Assembly (NCBI GenBank): GCA_031260545.1
Contig: JAIRJQ010000128.1
Coordinates: 1 to 9,794 of the forward strand
Direction: 5' to 3'
DNA length: 9,794 bases
From: Methanomassiliicoccaceae archaeon
GTDB lineage: Archaea; Thermoplasmatota; Thermoplasmata; Methanomassiliicoccales; Methanomethylophilaceae
Below the pieces are notes generated by a model. The model saw only the letters and a program-made list of their open reading frames with translations, had not been told where the DNA came from and made no database searches. Every line of letters begins with the position of its first letter. Positions within the stretch are counted from its first letter, which is position 1. A program made the translations under genes and the position numbers. Positions 1 to 6,542 of the stretch are shown here, in pieces.

Positions 1-582
1 GGTCAGATAGTTCTTTGCCACCGTCACCTCGCTCTGAACCGGTCTGCTGCCTTTGAACGCCGTAAGACCCATGAACGGCAGTTCAGCATTAGCTCGCTGA
101 TCAATGATCTCAGCGGCAGTATGTCCGTGCGACGCATAATGTAATTTATTTTGCATCTTTTTGAAGAATAATTGTGCCGTTTCGTTTTTTCCGTCGTAGT
201 CGATACTGGTTGCGAACAGATCTAGAACCTGCCGGTACAGTACCTTTTCACTCGACCTTATGTCTCGTATCCGTTCCAACAGTTCTTTGAAATAATTACC
301 GTCGCCGGCCTCCTTCAACAGCCGATCGTTGATGGCAAATCCTTTTTTGATGTATTCGTGGAGGATATTCGTCGCCCATACCCTGAATTGTGTGCCTCTC
401 AGAGATTTCACACGGTATCCGACCGAGATGATAACGTCAAGGTTGTAATATTTGGTCTTATAGTTCTTGCCGTCTGCGGCAGTTGTTAAGTAATCCTTAC
501 TAACTGAATTTCTCTCAAGCTCCCCTTCTTTGAAAACATTCGCGATGTGCGTGGTGGAGAACAGAATGCTGTTCGAATCCCT
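1..582 (-). pseudogene. rhuM: RhuM family protein remnant (5' end decayed, 3' end off window)
   Basis: The minus strand stays open from 582 to the window edge. It reads as the middle and C-terminal part of a RhuM ('virulence protein RhuM') family protein. In order it shows HIANVFKEGELERNSV, LTTAADGKNYKTKYYNLDVI, ISVGYRVKSLRGTQFRVWAT, YFKELLERIRDIRSSEK, FFKKMQNKLHYASHGHTAAE and PFMGLTAFKGSRP, all typical of the family. The reading frame meets a TGA at 583-585, and no start codon or RhuM N-terminal sequence lies upstream. Near 556-557 a different frame reads FEQHSVL, which would join naturally onto TTHIANVF after loss of one base. I therefore infer a frameshift plus loss of the first ~20-40 codons. 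RhuM proteins are common on mobile and accessory DNA, often as single genes, and their biochemical function is unsettled. The far end lies outside the window, so the stop codon cannot be checked. Family assignment is strong; pseudogene status is an inference. Confidence 0.78.
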
Positions 583-591
583 TCAAGCCCG
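571..591 (+). other. tRNA 3'-end-like sequence (possible attachment-site remnant)
   Basis: The bases match the T-loop consensus (GTTCGAATC at 571-579), then four bases (580-583), then CAAGCCC (584-590), G (591) and CCG. This spacing equals tRNA positions 53-73 followed by a CCA-like end. CAAGCCC would pair with a 5' acceptor GGGCTTG, the style seen in many archaeal tRNAs. The preceding bases do not form the 5' half of the T-stem, so this is not a tRNA gene. Integrated elements often leave a tRNA 3' fragment at one end, and this one sits where the RhuM frame breaks. The same bases can also be read as RhuM coding (FEQ on the minus strand), so chance is a serious alternative. Confidence 0.22.
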
Positions 592-658
592 CCGTCCTCC
601 GAACGCTATGCATATCCTCATTCACCGAACACGGTGCCGCGTCTCTGTGAACACGCCC

Positions 659-1162
659 TTATACGCTTCCCTCGCTCTCTTTTTCCGCTCTCTGTTTCAG
701 GGCCGATCTGTTCGTGTTGATGGTCCTCCGGAACACAACAAAGCGCATGAACAAGAATTCCGTTACACCGTTGATCAGCATCGTACCTATGAGTATCAGG
801 TATTCCATATCCGGATACGATGCTGCGAGACTGACGCCCCACAATATCGAAAGAGGTGTGAACACAAGATAATAACAGAACACCTTTGACATCGCGACAG
901 GTACGTTAGCTACCGATCTGAAAGTATAATGGCGGTTTATCGTGAAATTCCAAAGTACCGACAGAGTGAGCGCAATGAAGTAGTTCCAGCCGTATTCGCT
1001 CATATCTCCGAGAAAATTGAATTCTTTCAGCATTGCGAACGAGATCAGCTGTATGACGCCTGCGGATATTGCGATCAGCCAATACTTCGCGACCATGAAC
1101 ACATTTTCCTTAGGCGTGAATTCCGTCTGACCCTGCGGCTCCGTGTTCTTTTCATTTTTCAT
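659..1162 (-). CDS. GtrA-like family membrane protein
   Basis: A 167-residue integral membrane protein of the GtrA-like family. It has four predicted hydrophobic segments at about residues 25-46, 58-76, 94-115 and 119-142. The family signature lies between helices 2 and 3: LWNFTINRHYTFR, about residues 70-82. The N-terminus (1-22) is polar and the C-terminal tail (143-167) is strongly charged with Arg, Lys and Glu, so it is probably cytoplasmic. Family members are small four-helix proteins linked to moving lipid-linked sugars across the membrane or to cell-surface polysaccharide synthesis. Usual length is ~120-170 residues, so this one looks complete. No glycosyltransferase lies next to it, so the substrate cannot be inferred. 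The ATG at 1160-1162 has no Shine-Dalgarno sequence, but a TATA-like box (TGATATAC, minus, 1188-1195) lies about 29 nt upstream, which suggests a leaderless transcript. It is divergent from the wHTH/mcm block. Confidence 0.88.
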   Translation of the reverse strand: MKNEKNTEPQGQTEFTPKENVFMVAKYWLIAISAGVIQLISFAMLKEFNFLGDMSEYGWNYFIALTLSVLWNFTINRHYTFRSVANVPVAMSKVFCYYLVFTPLSILWGVSLAASYPDMEYLILIGTMLINGVTEFLFMRFVVFRRTINTNRSALKQRAEKESEGSV

Positions 1163-1187
1163 AAAATACGCCCGACCGGCAATGCCC

Positions 1188-1195
1188 GTATATCA
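1188..1195 (-). promoter_or_regulatory. TATA-like box for the GtrA-like gene
   Basis: Read on the minus strand this is TGATATAC, centred about 29 nt before the ATG at 1162. That is the distance expected if transcription starts at or within a few bases of the start codon. No Shine-Dalgarno sequence precedes this ATG, which agrees with a leaderless message. A second A/T-rich TATA-like stretch (1214-1220) lies further upstream and could serve either direction. Confidence 0.5.
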
Positions 1196-1280
1196 TGCAG
1201 AACCGCGAGTCTGTATAAAAACATTCAATTTCAATATGCAACCAAATATCAACGGTGAATGCGTCCGTACAAAGTGAACA

Positions 1281-1288
1281 TTTTTATT
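1281..1288 (+). promoter_or_regulatory. TATA-like box for the small wHTH gene
   Basis: TTTTTATT is centred about 26-27 nt before the ATG at 1311, the usual archaeal TATA-to-start distance for a leaderless transcript. This is one reason to prefer the ATG at 1311 over the in-frame TTG at 1287, which lies inside this element. The box is a weak match to the TTTATATA-type consensus. Confidence 0.45.
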
Positions 1289-1294
1289 GAGGTC

Positions 1295-1308
1295 GTACGT
1301 AGACGTAC
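1295..1308 (+). promoter_or_regulatory. Perfect palindrome, candidate operator
   Basis: GTACGT-AG-ACGTAC is a perfect 6+6 inverted repeat with a 2-base centre. It sits between the TATA-like box (1281-1288) and the ATG at 1311, so a bound protein would cover the transcription start. A related sequence, GTCCGTAC (1263-1270), lies on the other side of the TATA-like box. The gene directly downstream encodes a small winged-helix-like protein, so autoregulation is a reasonable but unproven reading. Confidence 0.4.
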
Positions 1309-1310
1309 TG

Positions 1311-1553
1311 ATGCTCGGAGATATAATACGCGTCGTTTGGCTGGTGTTCGGGACGGACCGTTTAACAACGCAGGAAATAGAGGGACGTCTCGAAGAACAA
1401 TTCAATTACAGATGTCCGGACGACTTCGCGAAGACATTGACAAAACTTAAACAGGCAGGATTCGTTAAAGGAGAGGTATCGGTCGAACGCGGGGGATGGG
1501 TGTGGTGGGTGGACGACGAATGCAGATCGTCCGACCTTTCCAAGATCATGTAA
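1311..1553 (+). CDS. Small winged-helix-like protein upstream of mcm
   Basis: An 80-residue protein beginning MLGDIIRVVWLVFG and ending in DLSKIM. I do not recognise a named family. The pattern resembles a compact winged helix: a first helix (MLGDIIRVVWLVFG), a 'TTQEIEGRLEEQF' helix, a 'DDFAKTLTKLKQAGFV' recognition-type helix, and then a beta-wing-like stretch (GEVSVERGGWVWWVDD) with an unusual run of four Trp within about a dozen residues. Such folds commonly bind DNA or mediate protein contacts. The ATG at 1311 is preferred over an upstream in-frame TTG (1287) because a TATA-like box lies about 27 nt before it and the TTG would overlap that box. It is 44 nt upstream of mcm on the same strand. 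A role in replication control or autoregulation is inferred only from the fold pattern, the nearby palindrome and the neighbour. Confidence 0.72.
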   Translation: MLGDIIRVVWLVFGTDRLTTQEIEGRLEEQFNYRCPDDFAKTLTKLKQAGFVKGEVSVERGGWVWWVDDECRSSDLSKIM

Positions 1554-1561
1554 CGCTGAAT

Positions 1562-1569
1562 TGATATAT
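1562..1569 (+). promoter_or_regulatory. TATA-like box for mcm
   Basis: TGATATAT lies within TTGATATATC (1561-1570) and is centred about 32-33 nt before the mcm ATG at 1598. Initiation ~25 nt downstream would give a leader of only about 5-10 nt. It lies in the 44-nt gap after the wHTH gene, so mcm could be transcribed from its own promoter, from the upstream gene's promoter, or from both. Confidence 0.45.
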
Positions 1570-1597
1570 CCGCCGGGCCTGTGGATACGGGGAGAAA

Positions 1598-3700
1598 ATG
1601 AACTTCAAGGAAGAGGAGGTGCTCGCAGGATGGGAGGACATCCTGTCGAAAAAGTATCAGCTTGAAATGACCAAGATAGCTGACAGCTTCCCGGAAGAAA
1701 GGAGTGTTTTCGTCTCTTACAAAGATATTGATGAATATAATCCGGACCTTGCGATGTTCATCACGGACCGGCCGGACAGGTGTCTGGCGTTAGGAAGGAA
1801 GGCAATAAGGAATCTTATGCCGCCGTCATGGGACAACAAAGGAACGATAAATCTCAGAATCATCAAGCTTCCCAGAGACAATCGCGTTGAAATAAGAGCG
1901 TTAAGATCGGAACATCTGCGGAAACTCGTAGCGATCGAAGGATTGGTAAAAAAGACAACGCCCGTGAAACCCAGGATGACGAGAGCGTTATTCGTATGTA
2001 CAAAATGCGGCGCAGAGCAATGGATCGAACAGACAGGCATGCGCATCCGTAAACCGACGATGTGCACAAGTTCGGACGGAAGCTGCAACAGGTCTTTGGC
2101 AAAATTCGATCTGTCCGAGGAAAGGTGCGTTTATCTCGATACTCAAAAGATCGAAATTCAAGAATTTCCGGAGGCGCTGAAAGGCGGGGCGCAGCCGGAA
2201 AGGATAATGGGCTATCTGGAAGACGATATCACAGGATCTGTGTTCCCGGGCAACCGCGTGATACTGAACGGCGTGATAAAGCAGGTGCAGAAGAGCGAAA
2301 GGGATGAGTCCGCGGTCTTCGAAACGTACATGGACATTCATTCCGTCGATTTCGAGGAACAGGAGTACGACGAGATCCTGATAACAGAAGATGATGAGGC
2401 CGAGATACAGAGGATGTCCAAGGACGCCGAGCTCTTTGAGAAGATGATACGTTCCATATCGCCGACGATATACGGTCTTGAGACGGAGAAGGAAGCGATC
2501 GCGTTACAGCTGTTCGGCGGGACGCCGAAGAAGATGGAGGACGGCACAGTTATACGGGGGGACATACACATCCTTCTGGTCGGGGACCCGGGAGTGGCAA
2601 AGAGCCAGCTGCTGCGTTATATGACCACGTTAGCGCCCCGCGGGATATATGCGTCAGGAAAATCGGCATCCGCCGCCGGTCTCACTGCAGCTGCGGTGAA
2701 AGACGACTTCAGCGGCGAAGGCGGGAGATGGATGCTTGAGGCAGGCGCACTCGTGCTGGCCGATAAAGGATTGGCATGCATCGACGAGCTGGACAAAATG
2801 TCCGAGCATGATACGTCTGCGCTGCATGAGGCGATGGAATCTCAGAAGATATCGGTCGCAAAGGCAGGCATCACAGCCACGCTGCCGTGCAGATGTTCAC
2901 TGCTGGCCGCCGCGAACCCCAAGAGAGGAAGGTTCGGCGACGGGGACATAGGCGAACAGATCAACCTGCCGCCGACGCTGATGTCGCGTTTCGATATGAT
3001 ATTCACGCTCAAGGACAAACCCGATCCGAAGGCCGATACGAGACTGACGGAACACATACTGAACGCCCACCGGAGAGGCCAGGTAAGAAAAAGCGGCACG
3101 ACCGAAGGCATGGAGGACCTGGCAGGAAAGATAATGGCCGAAACGGGATCGATAACCCCCTCTTACGCAAGGGACATAATGAGGAAGTATGTCGCCTACT
3201 CAAAAAGAATAACGCCGGTGATGTCGGATGATGCGTACAGCAGGATACGCGAAAATTATCTTAAGATAAGAGCGACCGGGGGCGGCAATCTAAAATCGGT
3301 GCCGATAACCGCGAGACAATTAGAGGCATACATACGTCTGTCGGAAGCGTCCGCCAGGGCGCGGTTAAGCAGGATAGTGACGAAAGAGGACGCTGAACGT
3401 TCGATAAGGATAATTCATTATTATTTAGACAAGGTGTTCGGAAACGAAGGGACAACGGTATGGGATTCCGACCGCGTCTCGACAGGGATGCCGGCCGCCG
3501 TGAGAAATGTAATGCAGCTTGTAAAGGACACGATACGCGAGTACGTCGCGGAAAAAGGAGTGGGCATATCCAAGGGCGAGCTGCTGGGGGCGCTGGCAGG
3601 CCAGATACAGGAGAAGGAAATACTGTTAGCGTTGAAAAAAATGGATGCCGAGGGAGAGATATACGCCCCGGCATTCGATGTATACAAGCTATTGGAGTGA
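1598..3700 (+). CDS. mcm: Minichromosome maintenance protein MCM, replicative DNA helicase
   Basis: The ATP-driven 3'-5' helicase that unwinds DNA at archaeal replication forks; archaeal MCMs typically form homohexamers. It is 700 residues, full length for an archaeal MCM. The N-terminal domain (1-~265) contains a zinc-binding set with Cys at 134, 137, 156 and 163, and an OB-fold region ending near residue 252. The AAA+ core (~280-610) shows Walker A GDPGVAKS (329-336, Lys335), Walker B CIDELDKM (394-401, Asp396/Glu397), sensor 1 AAANP (Asn440) and the arginine-finger motif LMSRFD (461-466, Arg464). The C-terminal ~65 residues look like the usual winged helix. No intein interrupts Walker A, a site often used for inteins in archaeal MCMs. 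The ATG has GGGGAG (1589-1594) only 3 nt upstream. The downstream DUF424 gene starts 5 nt after its stop, which indicates an operon. Assignment is essentially certain. Confidence 0.98.
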   Translation: MNFKEEEVLAGWEDILSKKYQLEMTKIADSFPEERSVFVSYKDIDEYNPDLAMFITDRPDRCLALGRKAIRNLMPPSWDNKGTINLRIIKLPRDNRVEIRALRSEHLRKLVAIEGLVKKTTPVKPRMTRALFVCTKCGAEQWIEQTGMRIRKPTMCTSSDGSCNRSLAKFDLSEERCVYLDTQKIEIQEFPEALKGGAQPERIMGYLEDDITGSVFPGNRVILNGVIKQVQKSERDESAVFETYMDIHSVDFEEQEYDEILITEDDEAEIQRMSKDAELFEKMIRSISPTIYGLETEKEAIALQLFGGTPKKMEDGTVIRGDIHILLVGDPGVAKSQLLRYMTTLAPRGIYASGKSASAAGLTAAAVKDDFSGEGGRWMLEAGALVLADKGLACIDELDKMSEHDTSALHEAMESQKISVAKAGITATLPCRCSLLAAANPKRGRFGDGDIGEQINLPPTLMSRFDMIFTLKDKPDPKADTRLTEHILNAHRRGQVRKSGTTEGMEDLAGKIMAETGSITPSYARDIMRKYVAYSKRITPVMSDDAYSRIRENYLKIRATGGGNLKSVPITARQLEAYIRLSEASARARLSRIVTKEDAERSIRIIHYYLDKVFGNEGTTVWDSDRVSTGMPAAVRNVMQLVKDTIREYVAEKGVGISKGELLGALAGQIQEKEILLALKKMDAEGEIYAPAFDVYKLLE
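3694..3700 (+). promoter_or_regulatory. Shine-Dalgarno for the DUF424 gene, inside the mcm 3' end
   Basis: GGAGTGA lies over the last codons and the stop of mcm and 5 nt before the ATG at 3706. It supports starting DUF424 at 3706 rather than at the GTG at 3703, and it suggests translational coupling to mcm. Confidence 0.6.
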
Positions 3701-3705
3701 CAGTG

Positions 3706-3999
3706 ATGATATCAGTGCGCATACACATAAGGGACGGCGAACGGATACTTGCGGCGTGCGATCATGAGCTGCTGGGGCAGACGTTCACCGGCGACGGGAC
3801 ACGGCTGAAGGTGTCCGAGATCTTCTACGGAGGCGATACGATAAGCGAAGAAGCATTCGCTGAGCGCATGAAAAATGTTACGATAATGAATCTTGTTGGT
3901 GACAGAACGACAGATATAGCGAAGAAGGCCGGATATGTGTCAGAAGATTCAATAATCGTCATAGGCGGTGTGAAGCACGCGCAGGCCGTGATAATGTGA
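3706..3999 (+). CDS. DUF424 family protein
   Basis: A 97-residue protein of the archaeal DUF424 family. It begins MISVRIHIRDGERILAACD, includes GQTFTGDGTRLKVSEIFYGG, and ends near IIVIGGVKHAQAVIM, with no signal peptide or membrane segment. Family members are short, cytoplasmic, conserved in archaea and of unknown biochemical role. The length is normal for the family. The same frame is open much further upstream inside mcm, but GGAGTGA just before 3706 and the family's usual N-terminus set the start here. Its stop codon TGA (3997-3999) shares one base with the ATG of nmd3, so translation is probably coupled. The position between mcm and nmd3 suggests an information-processing role, but that is context only. 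Confidence 0.88.
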   Translation: MISVRIHIRDGERILAACDHELLGQTFTGDGTRLKVSEIFYGGDTISEEAFAERMKNVTIMNLVGDRTTDIAKKAGYVSEDSIIVIGGVKHAQAVIM

Positions 4000-5021
4000 T
4001 GTTCTGCGTCAAATGCGGCAAAGAAGATGAAACATACGACGGTCTGTGCATAGACTGCTTCCTTAACGGAAAGGAACTGATAGTTCTGCCTCAACACGTC
4101 GATATGGAAAGATGCGCAAGCTGCGAAGAGTTCCGAATAAGCGGGCATTGGGTAAAAAAAGCATTGAGGGAGGCGACGGAGGATGCGGCAGTTCATTCTT
4201 TATCGGCAGTGGACGGTCTGCGCATACTGAGCGCAGGGGCGCTGCCCGAGGAACAGGACGACCGTAATTTTTTGGTGAAAGTCGACATTCAGGGAGAGCT
4301 CTGCGGCCGCGTCGTGACGGCAACGGCCGAAACGACGGTCCGCGTAAAGAACAGCGTATGCCAGAGATGTTCCAGACAGCTCGGTAATTACTATGAGGCA
4401 ACGATACAGATAAGGAGCGGAACGAAAGAGCTGAGCGATGACGTAAGGGACGATACCGTACGTTACGTCAGGGACAGGATAGAGAACATATCGTCGACCA
4501 ACCGCCACATATTTTTGACAAAAGTAGAAGAGGTGCAGGGCGGCGTCGATATGCTGATGTCATCAATATCAACGGCCAAATCGTTAGCGAAGGAATTATC
4601 GGACATGTACGGCGCAGAGACAAAGGAAACAGCCAAACTCGTAGGGATCGCAGATGACGGCAGCAACATGTACCGTGTCACATATTTGGTGAGGCTGCCG
4701 GAATATCATATTAATGATGTAGTGATGTTCGAAGGAAAAGCATACAAACTGTCGGGCATCGGCAAAGGTAACGGAAAGTTAACGAGGCTCGGCGATTTTC
4801 ATCTGATGTCGGTAAGGAGGTCGCAAATGAATGATATGAAGGTGCACACTCCGTATAACGAACTCATGAAAGCAACGGTCGTCAGCCGGTCGAAAAAAGA
4901 GATACAGATACTTCATCCTGTGAATTATTCCACGATCGACGTGAGTATCCCGGAGGATGCGGACATCGGGGATACTGTGAACGTGGCGGACATCGACGAC
5001 ACGTTATTCTATGTGCCGTGA
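3999..5021 (+). CDS. nmd3: NMD3 family protein (ribosomal large-subunit associated)
   Basis: A 340-residue archaeal homologue of the N-terminal and central part of eukaryotic NMD3, which binds the 60S subunit and acts in its maturation and export. Archaea have no nuclear export, so a role in 50S assembly or quality control is inferred. Zinc-binding Cys pairs typical of NMD3 are at Cys3/Cys6, Cys17/Cys20, Cys39/Cys42 and Cys121/Cys124. The C-terminal region, with segments such as YHINDVVMFEGKAYKLSGI, looks like the beta-rich domains of archaeal NMD3. The eukaryotic export-signal tail is absent, as expected. The ATG at 3999 overlaps the DUF424 stop. An in-frame GTG at 3996 is an alternative start one codon earlier. 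It is the last gene of the mcm-DUF424-nmd3 operon, and a T-rich tract follows ~55 nt after its stop. Confidence 0.93.
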   Translation: MFCVKCGKEDETYDGLCIDCFLNGKELIVLPQHVDMERCASCEEFRISGHWVKKALREATEDAAVHSLSAVDGLRILSAGALPEEQDDRNFLVKVDIQGELCGRVVTATAETTVRVKNSVCQRCSRQLGNYYEATIQIRSGTKELSDDVRDDTVRYVRDRIENISSTNRHIFLTKVEEVQGGVDMLMSSISTAKSLAKELSDMYGAETKETAKLVGIADDGSNMYRVTYLVRLPEYHINDVVMFEGKAYKLSGIGKGNGKLTRLGDFHLMSVRRSQMNDMKVHTPYNELMKATVVSRSKKEIQILHPVNYSTIDVSIPEDADIGDTVNVADIDDTLFYVP

Positions 5022-5076
5022 AACAAGCGGACAGATCGGACATCCGGAACAGGCGCACCGCGCACAGATGACCGCA

Positions 5077-5089
5077 TTGTTTTTCTTTT
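5077..5089 (+). terminator. T-rich tract after nmd3
   Basis: TTGTTTTTCTTTT follows the nmd3 stop by about 55 nt. Archaeal transcription commonly ends at U-rich tracts without needing a hairpin, and no strong hairpin is seen just before this one. The tract also lies 22-34 nt upstream of the fumA ATG, with no better TATA box nearby. It may therefore also act as, or overlap, the fumA promoter region. Confidence 0.45.
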
Positions 5090-5110
5090 GCATGTGTATC
5101 TACGGGGACG

Positions 5111-5974
5111 ATGATCAGTATCCCCGAATCCGTAGAAGACGCGATCGTGAATCTGTTGCGGCTGGCGAACACGAAACTCCCCGAGGATGTGGGATGGGCA
5201 TTGGAGGCGGCCGCGTCCTGGGAAACGAACGAGATAGCATACTCGCAGCTCGGCGGGATAATGGACAACGTGAAGAAGGCGGAGTTCATGGGAAGGCCTA
5301 TGTGCCAGGATACCGGGGTCCCGGTGTTCTATGTGTCCGGGAAGTTCGATGCATCAATAGAAAAGAGCATACGCAACGGAGTAAGAAGAGCGACCTCCGA
5401 GATCCCGCTCAGGCCGAACACGGTGCATCCGCTCACCAGGGAGAACCCGGGAGACAATCTGGGGGACGGTATGCCTGTGATACATTACACCCCGACGGAT
5501 GACGATCACACTGAAATTACAGTATTACCGAAAGGAGCAGGCGCAGAGAACATGACAAAACTGGTGATGCTGAACCCTGCCGACGGAACGGCAGGGGTAA
5601 AAAAGTTCATCATCAGCACGGTACTGGAGGCCGGGGGCCGTCCGTGCCCTCCCACCGTAGTGGGCGTAGGTATCGGGGGAACATCCGACATGTGCGTCAA
5701 AATGGCCAAAGAAGCATTGCTGAGGCCGACGGATCATGTTAATACGAACGATGATGAACGAAAGCTCGAGGAAGAGCTTTTTACGATACTGAACGCGAGC
5801 GGCCTCGGGCCAATGGGATTGGGCGGGGATTCGACGGTGCTTCGCGTGCATATCAAAACCGCATACTGCCATACTGCGTCGTTACCCGTTGCGGTGAACC
5901 TCAACTGCTGGGCCGCAAGAAGGGCGACCGTCCGGATAATGAAGGACGGCACATCCAGATACGGTCAGTGGTGA
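5111..5974 (+). CDS. fumA: Fumarate hydratase, class I, alpha subunit
   Basis: The iron-sulfur-binding subunit of a two-subunit class I fumarase, which interconverts fumarate and (S)-malate in the cytoplasm. It is 287 residues, normal for this subunit. Likely [4Fe-4S] ligands are Cys65 in CQDTG, Cys179 in GGRPCPP and Cys266 in NCWAARR. The spacing resembles that in single-chain class I fumarases; Cys253 in YCHTASLPV is a less likely third ligand. Other family hallmarks are RPNTVHPLTREN (101-112), VGVGIGGTSDMC (184-195) and GPMGLGGDSTV (233-243). The ATG at 5111 has only a short G-run (5104-5107) before it. fumB starts 4 nt after its stop, so the two are co-transcribed. The closely related L-tartrate dehydratase shares this fold; fumarase is the likelier role but substrate cannot be settled from sequence alone. 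Confidence 0.92.
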   Translation: MISIPESVEDAIVNLLRLANTKLPEDVGWALEAAASWETNEIAYSQLGGIMDNVKKAEFMGRPMCQDTGVPVFYVSGKFDASIEKSIRNGVRRATSEIPLRPNTVHPLTRENPGDNLGDGMPVIHYTPTDDDHTEITVLPKGAGAENMTKLVMLNPADGTAGVKKFIISTVLEAGGRPCPPTVVGVGIGGTSDMCVKMAKEALLRPTDHVNTNDDERKLEEELFTILNASGLGPMGLGGDSTVLRVHIKTAYCHTASLPVAVNLNCWAARRATVRIMKDGTSRYGQW

Positions 5975-5975
5975 T
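5970..5975 (+). promoter_or_regulatory. Shine-Dalgarno for fumB
   Basis: GGTGAT overlaps the fumA stop codon (5972-5974) and ends 3 nt before the fumB ATG at 5979. It supports that start and suggests coupled translation, as expected for two subunits of one enzyme. Confidence 0.6.
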
Positions 5976-5978
5976 ATC

Positions 5979-6542
5979 ATGATCACGATACATTCGCCTG
6001 CCGACGAAAGGACCGTACGCAACCTGGAATTAGGACAGGTCGTTCACATCGACGGAACGATCATCACAGGAAGGGACGAGATGCACATGCGTGCACTGTC
6101 ATCAAAGAACGTACCGAAAGAACTGAATTTTGCCACTTTATTCCACTGCGGTCCGATAATGATCAGGGACGGAAAAGAATGGAAGGCGATAGCCGCCGGC
6201 CCGACCACGAGCGCCCGCATGGATACCATGGAAGCGGAAATGATCGAACGTTTCAAGATACGCATAATAATCGGAAAAGGAGGGATGTCCGATGACGTTC
6301 TCAAAGCAATGAAAGATAACGGCTGTGTCTACTTGGCGGCGATCGGCGGCGCCGCGGTGTCGTTGGCGGAATGTCTGAGATGCACCGGCATCGAATGGGA
6401 GGAACTCGGGATGGCGGAAGCAATGTGGAAGTTCACAGCGAAGCAGTTCGGGCCGCTCGTGGTCGCGATGGACGCTCACGGCAACAGTCTGTATAAGAAC
6501 GTGGGATCAAAGGTCAACAGAACAATAAAAGATCATTCCTGA
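5979..6542 (+). CDS. fumB: Fumarate hydratase, class I, beta subunit
   Basis: The second subunit of the class I fumarase, corresponding to the C-terminal domain of single-chain forms. It is 187 residues, the usual size. Conserved motifs are GRDEMHMR (31-38), HCGP (56-59), GPTTSARMD (74-82, with the Thr-Thr pair and Arg expected at the active site), GKGGM (99-103) and VAMDAHGNSLY (162-172). Substrate-binding residues from this subunit complete the active site next to the cluster held by FumA. Its last 10 bases overlap the 3' end of the convergent surface-protein gene, so both genes end on the same few bases and neither can have a separate terminator before the other's coding sequence. No other citric-acid-cycle gene is in the window. 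Confidence 0.93.
   Translation: MITIHSPADERTVRNLELGQVVHIDGTIITGRDEMHMRALSSKNVPKELNFATLFHCGPIMIRDGKEWKAIAAGPTTSARMDTMEAEMIERFKIRIIIGKGGMSDDVLKAMKDNGCVYLAAIGGAAVSLAECLRCTGIEWEELGMAEAMWKFTAKQFGPLVVAMDAHGNSLYKNVGSKVNRTIKDHS

Noticed and set aside
530..1258. Plus-strand open frames opposite the GtrA-like gene
   Set aside because: The minus-strand frame has a clear four-helix protein with the GtrA signature; the plus-strand products have no hydrophobic pattern or motif.
1287..1310. TTG at 1287 as the start of the wHTH gene (88 residues)
   Set aside because: The TTG overlaps the TATA-like box and would put the palindrome inside coding sequence; the ATG at 1311 fits the promoter spacing better. It is still possible.
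3460..3705. 5' extension of the DUF424 frame inside mcm
   Set aside because: It overlaps the C-terminal winged-helix coding of mcm, and its product is Arg/Gly-rich out-of-frame translation. The family N-terminus and Shine-Dalgarno put the start at 3706.
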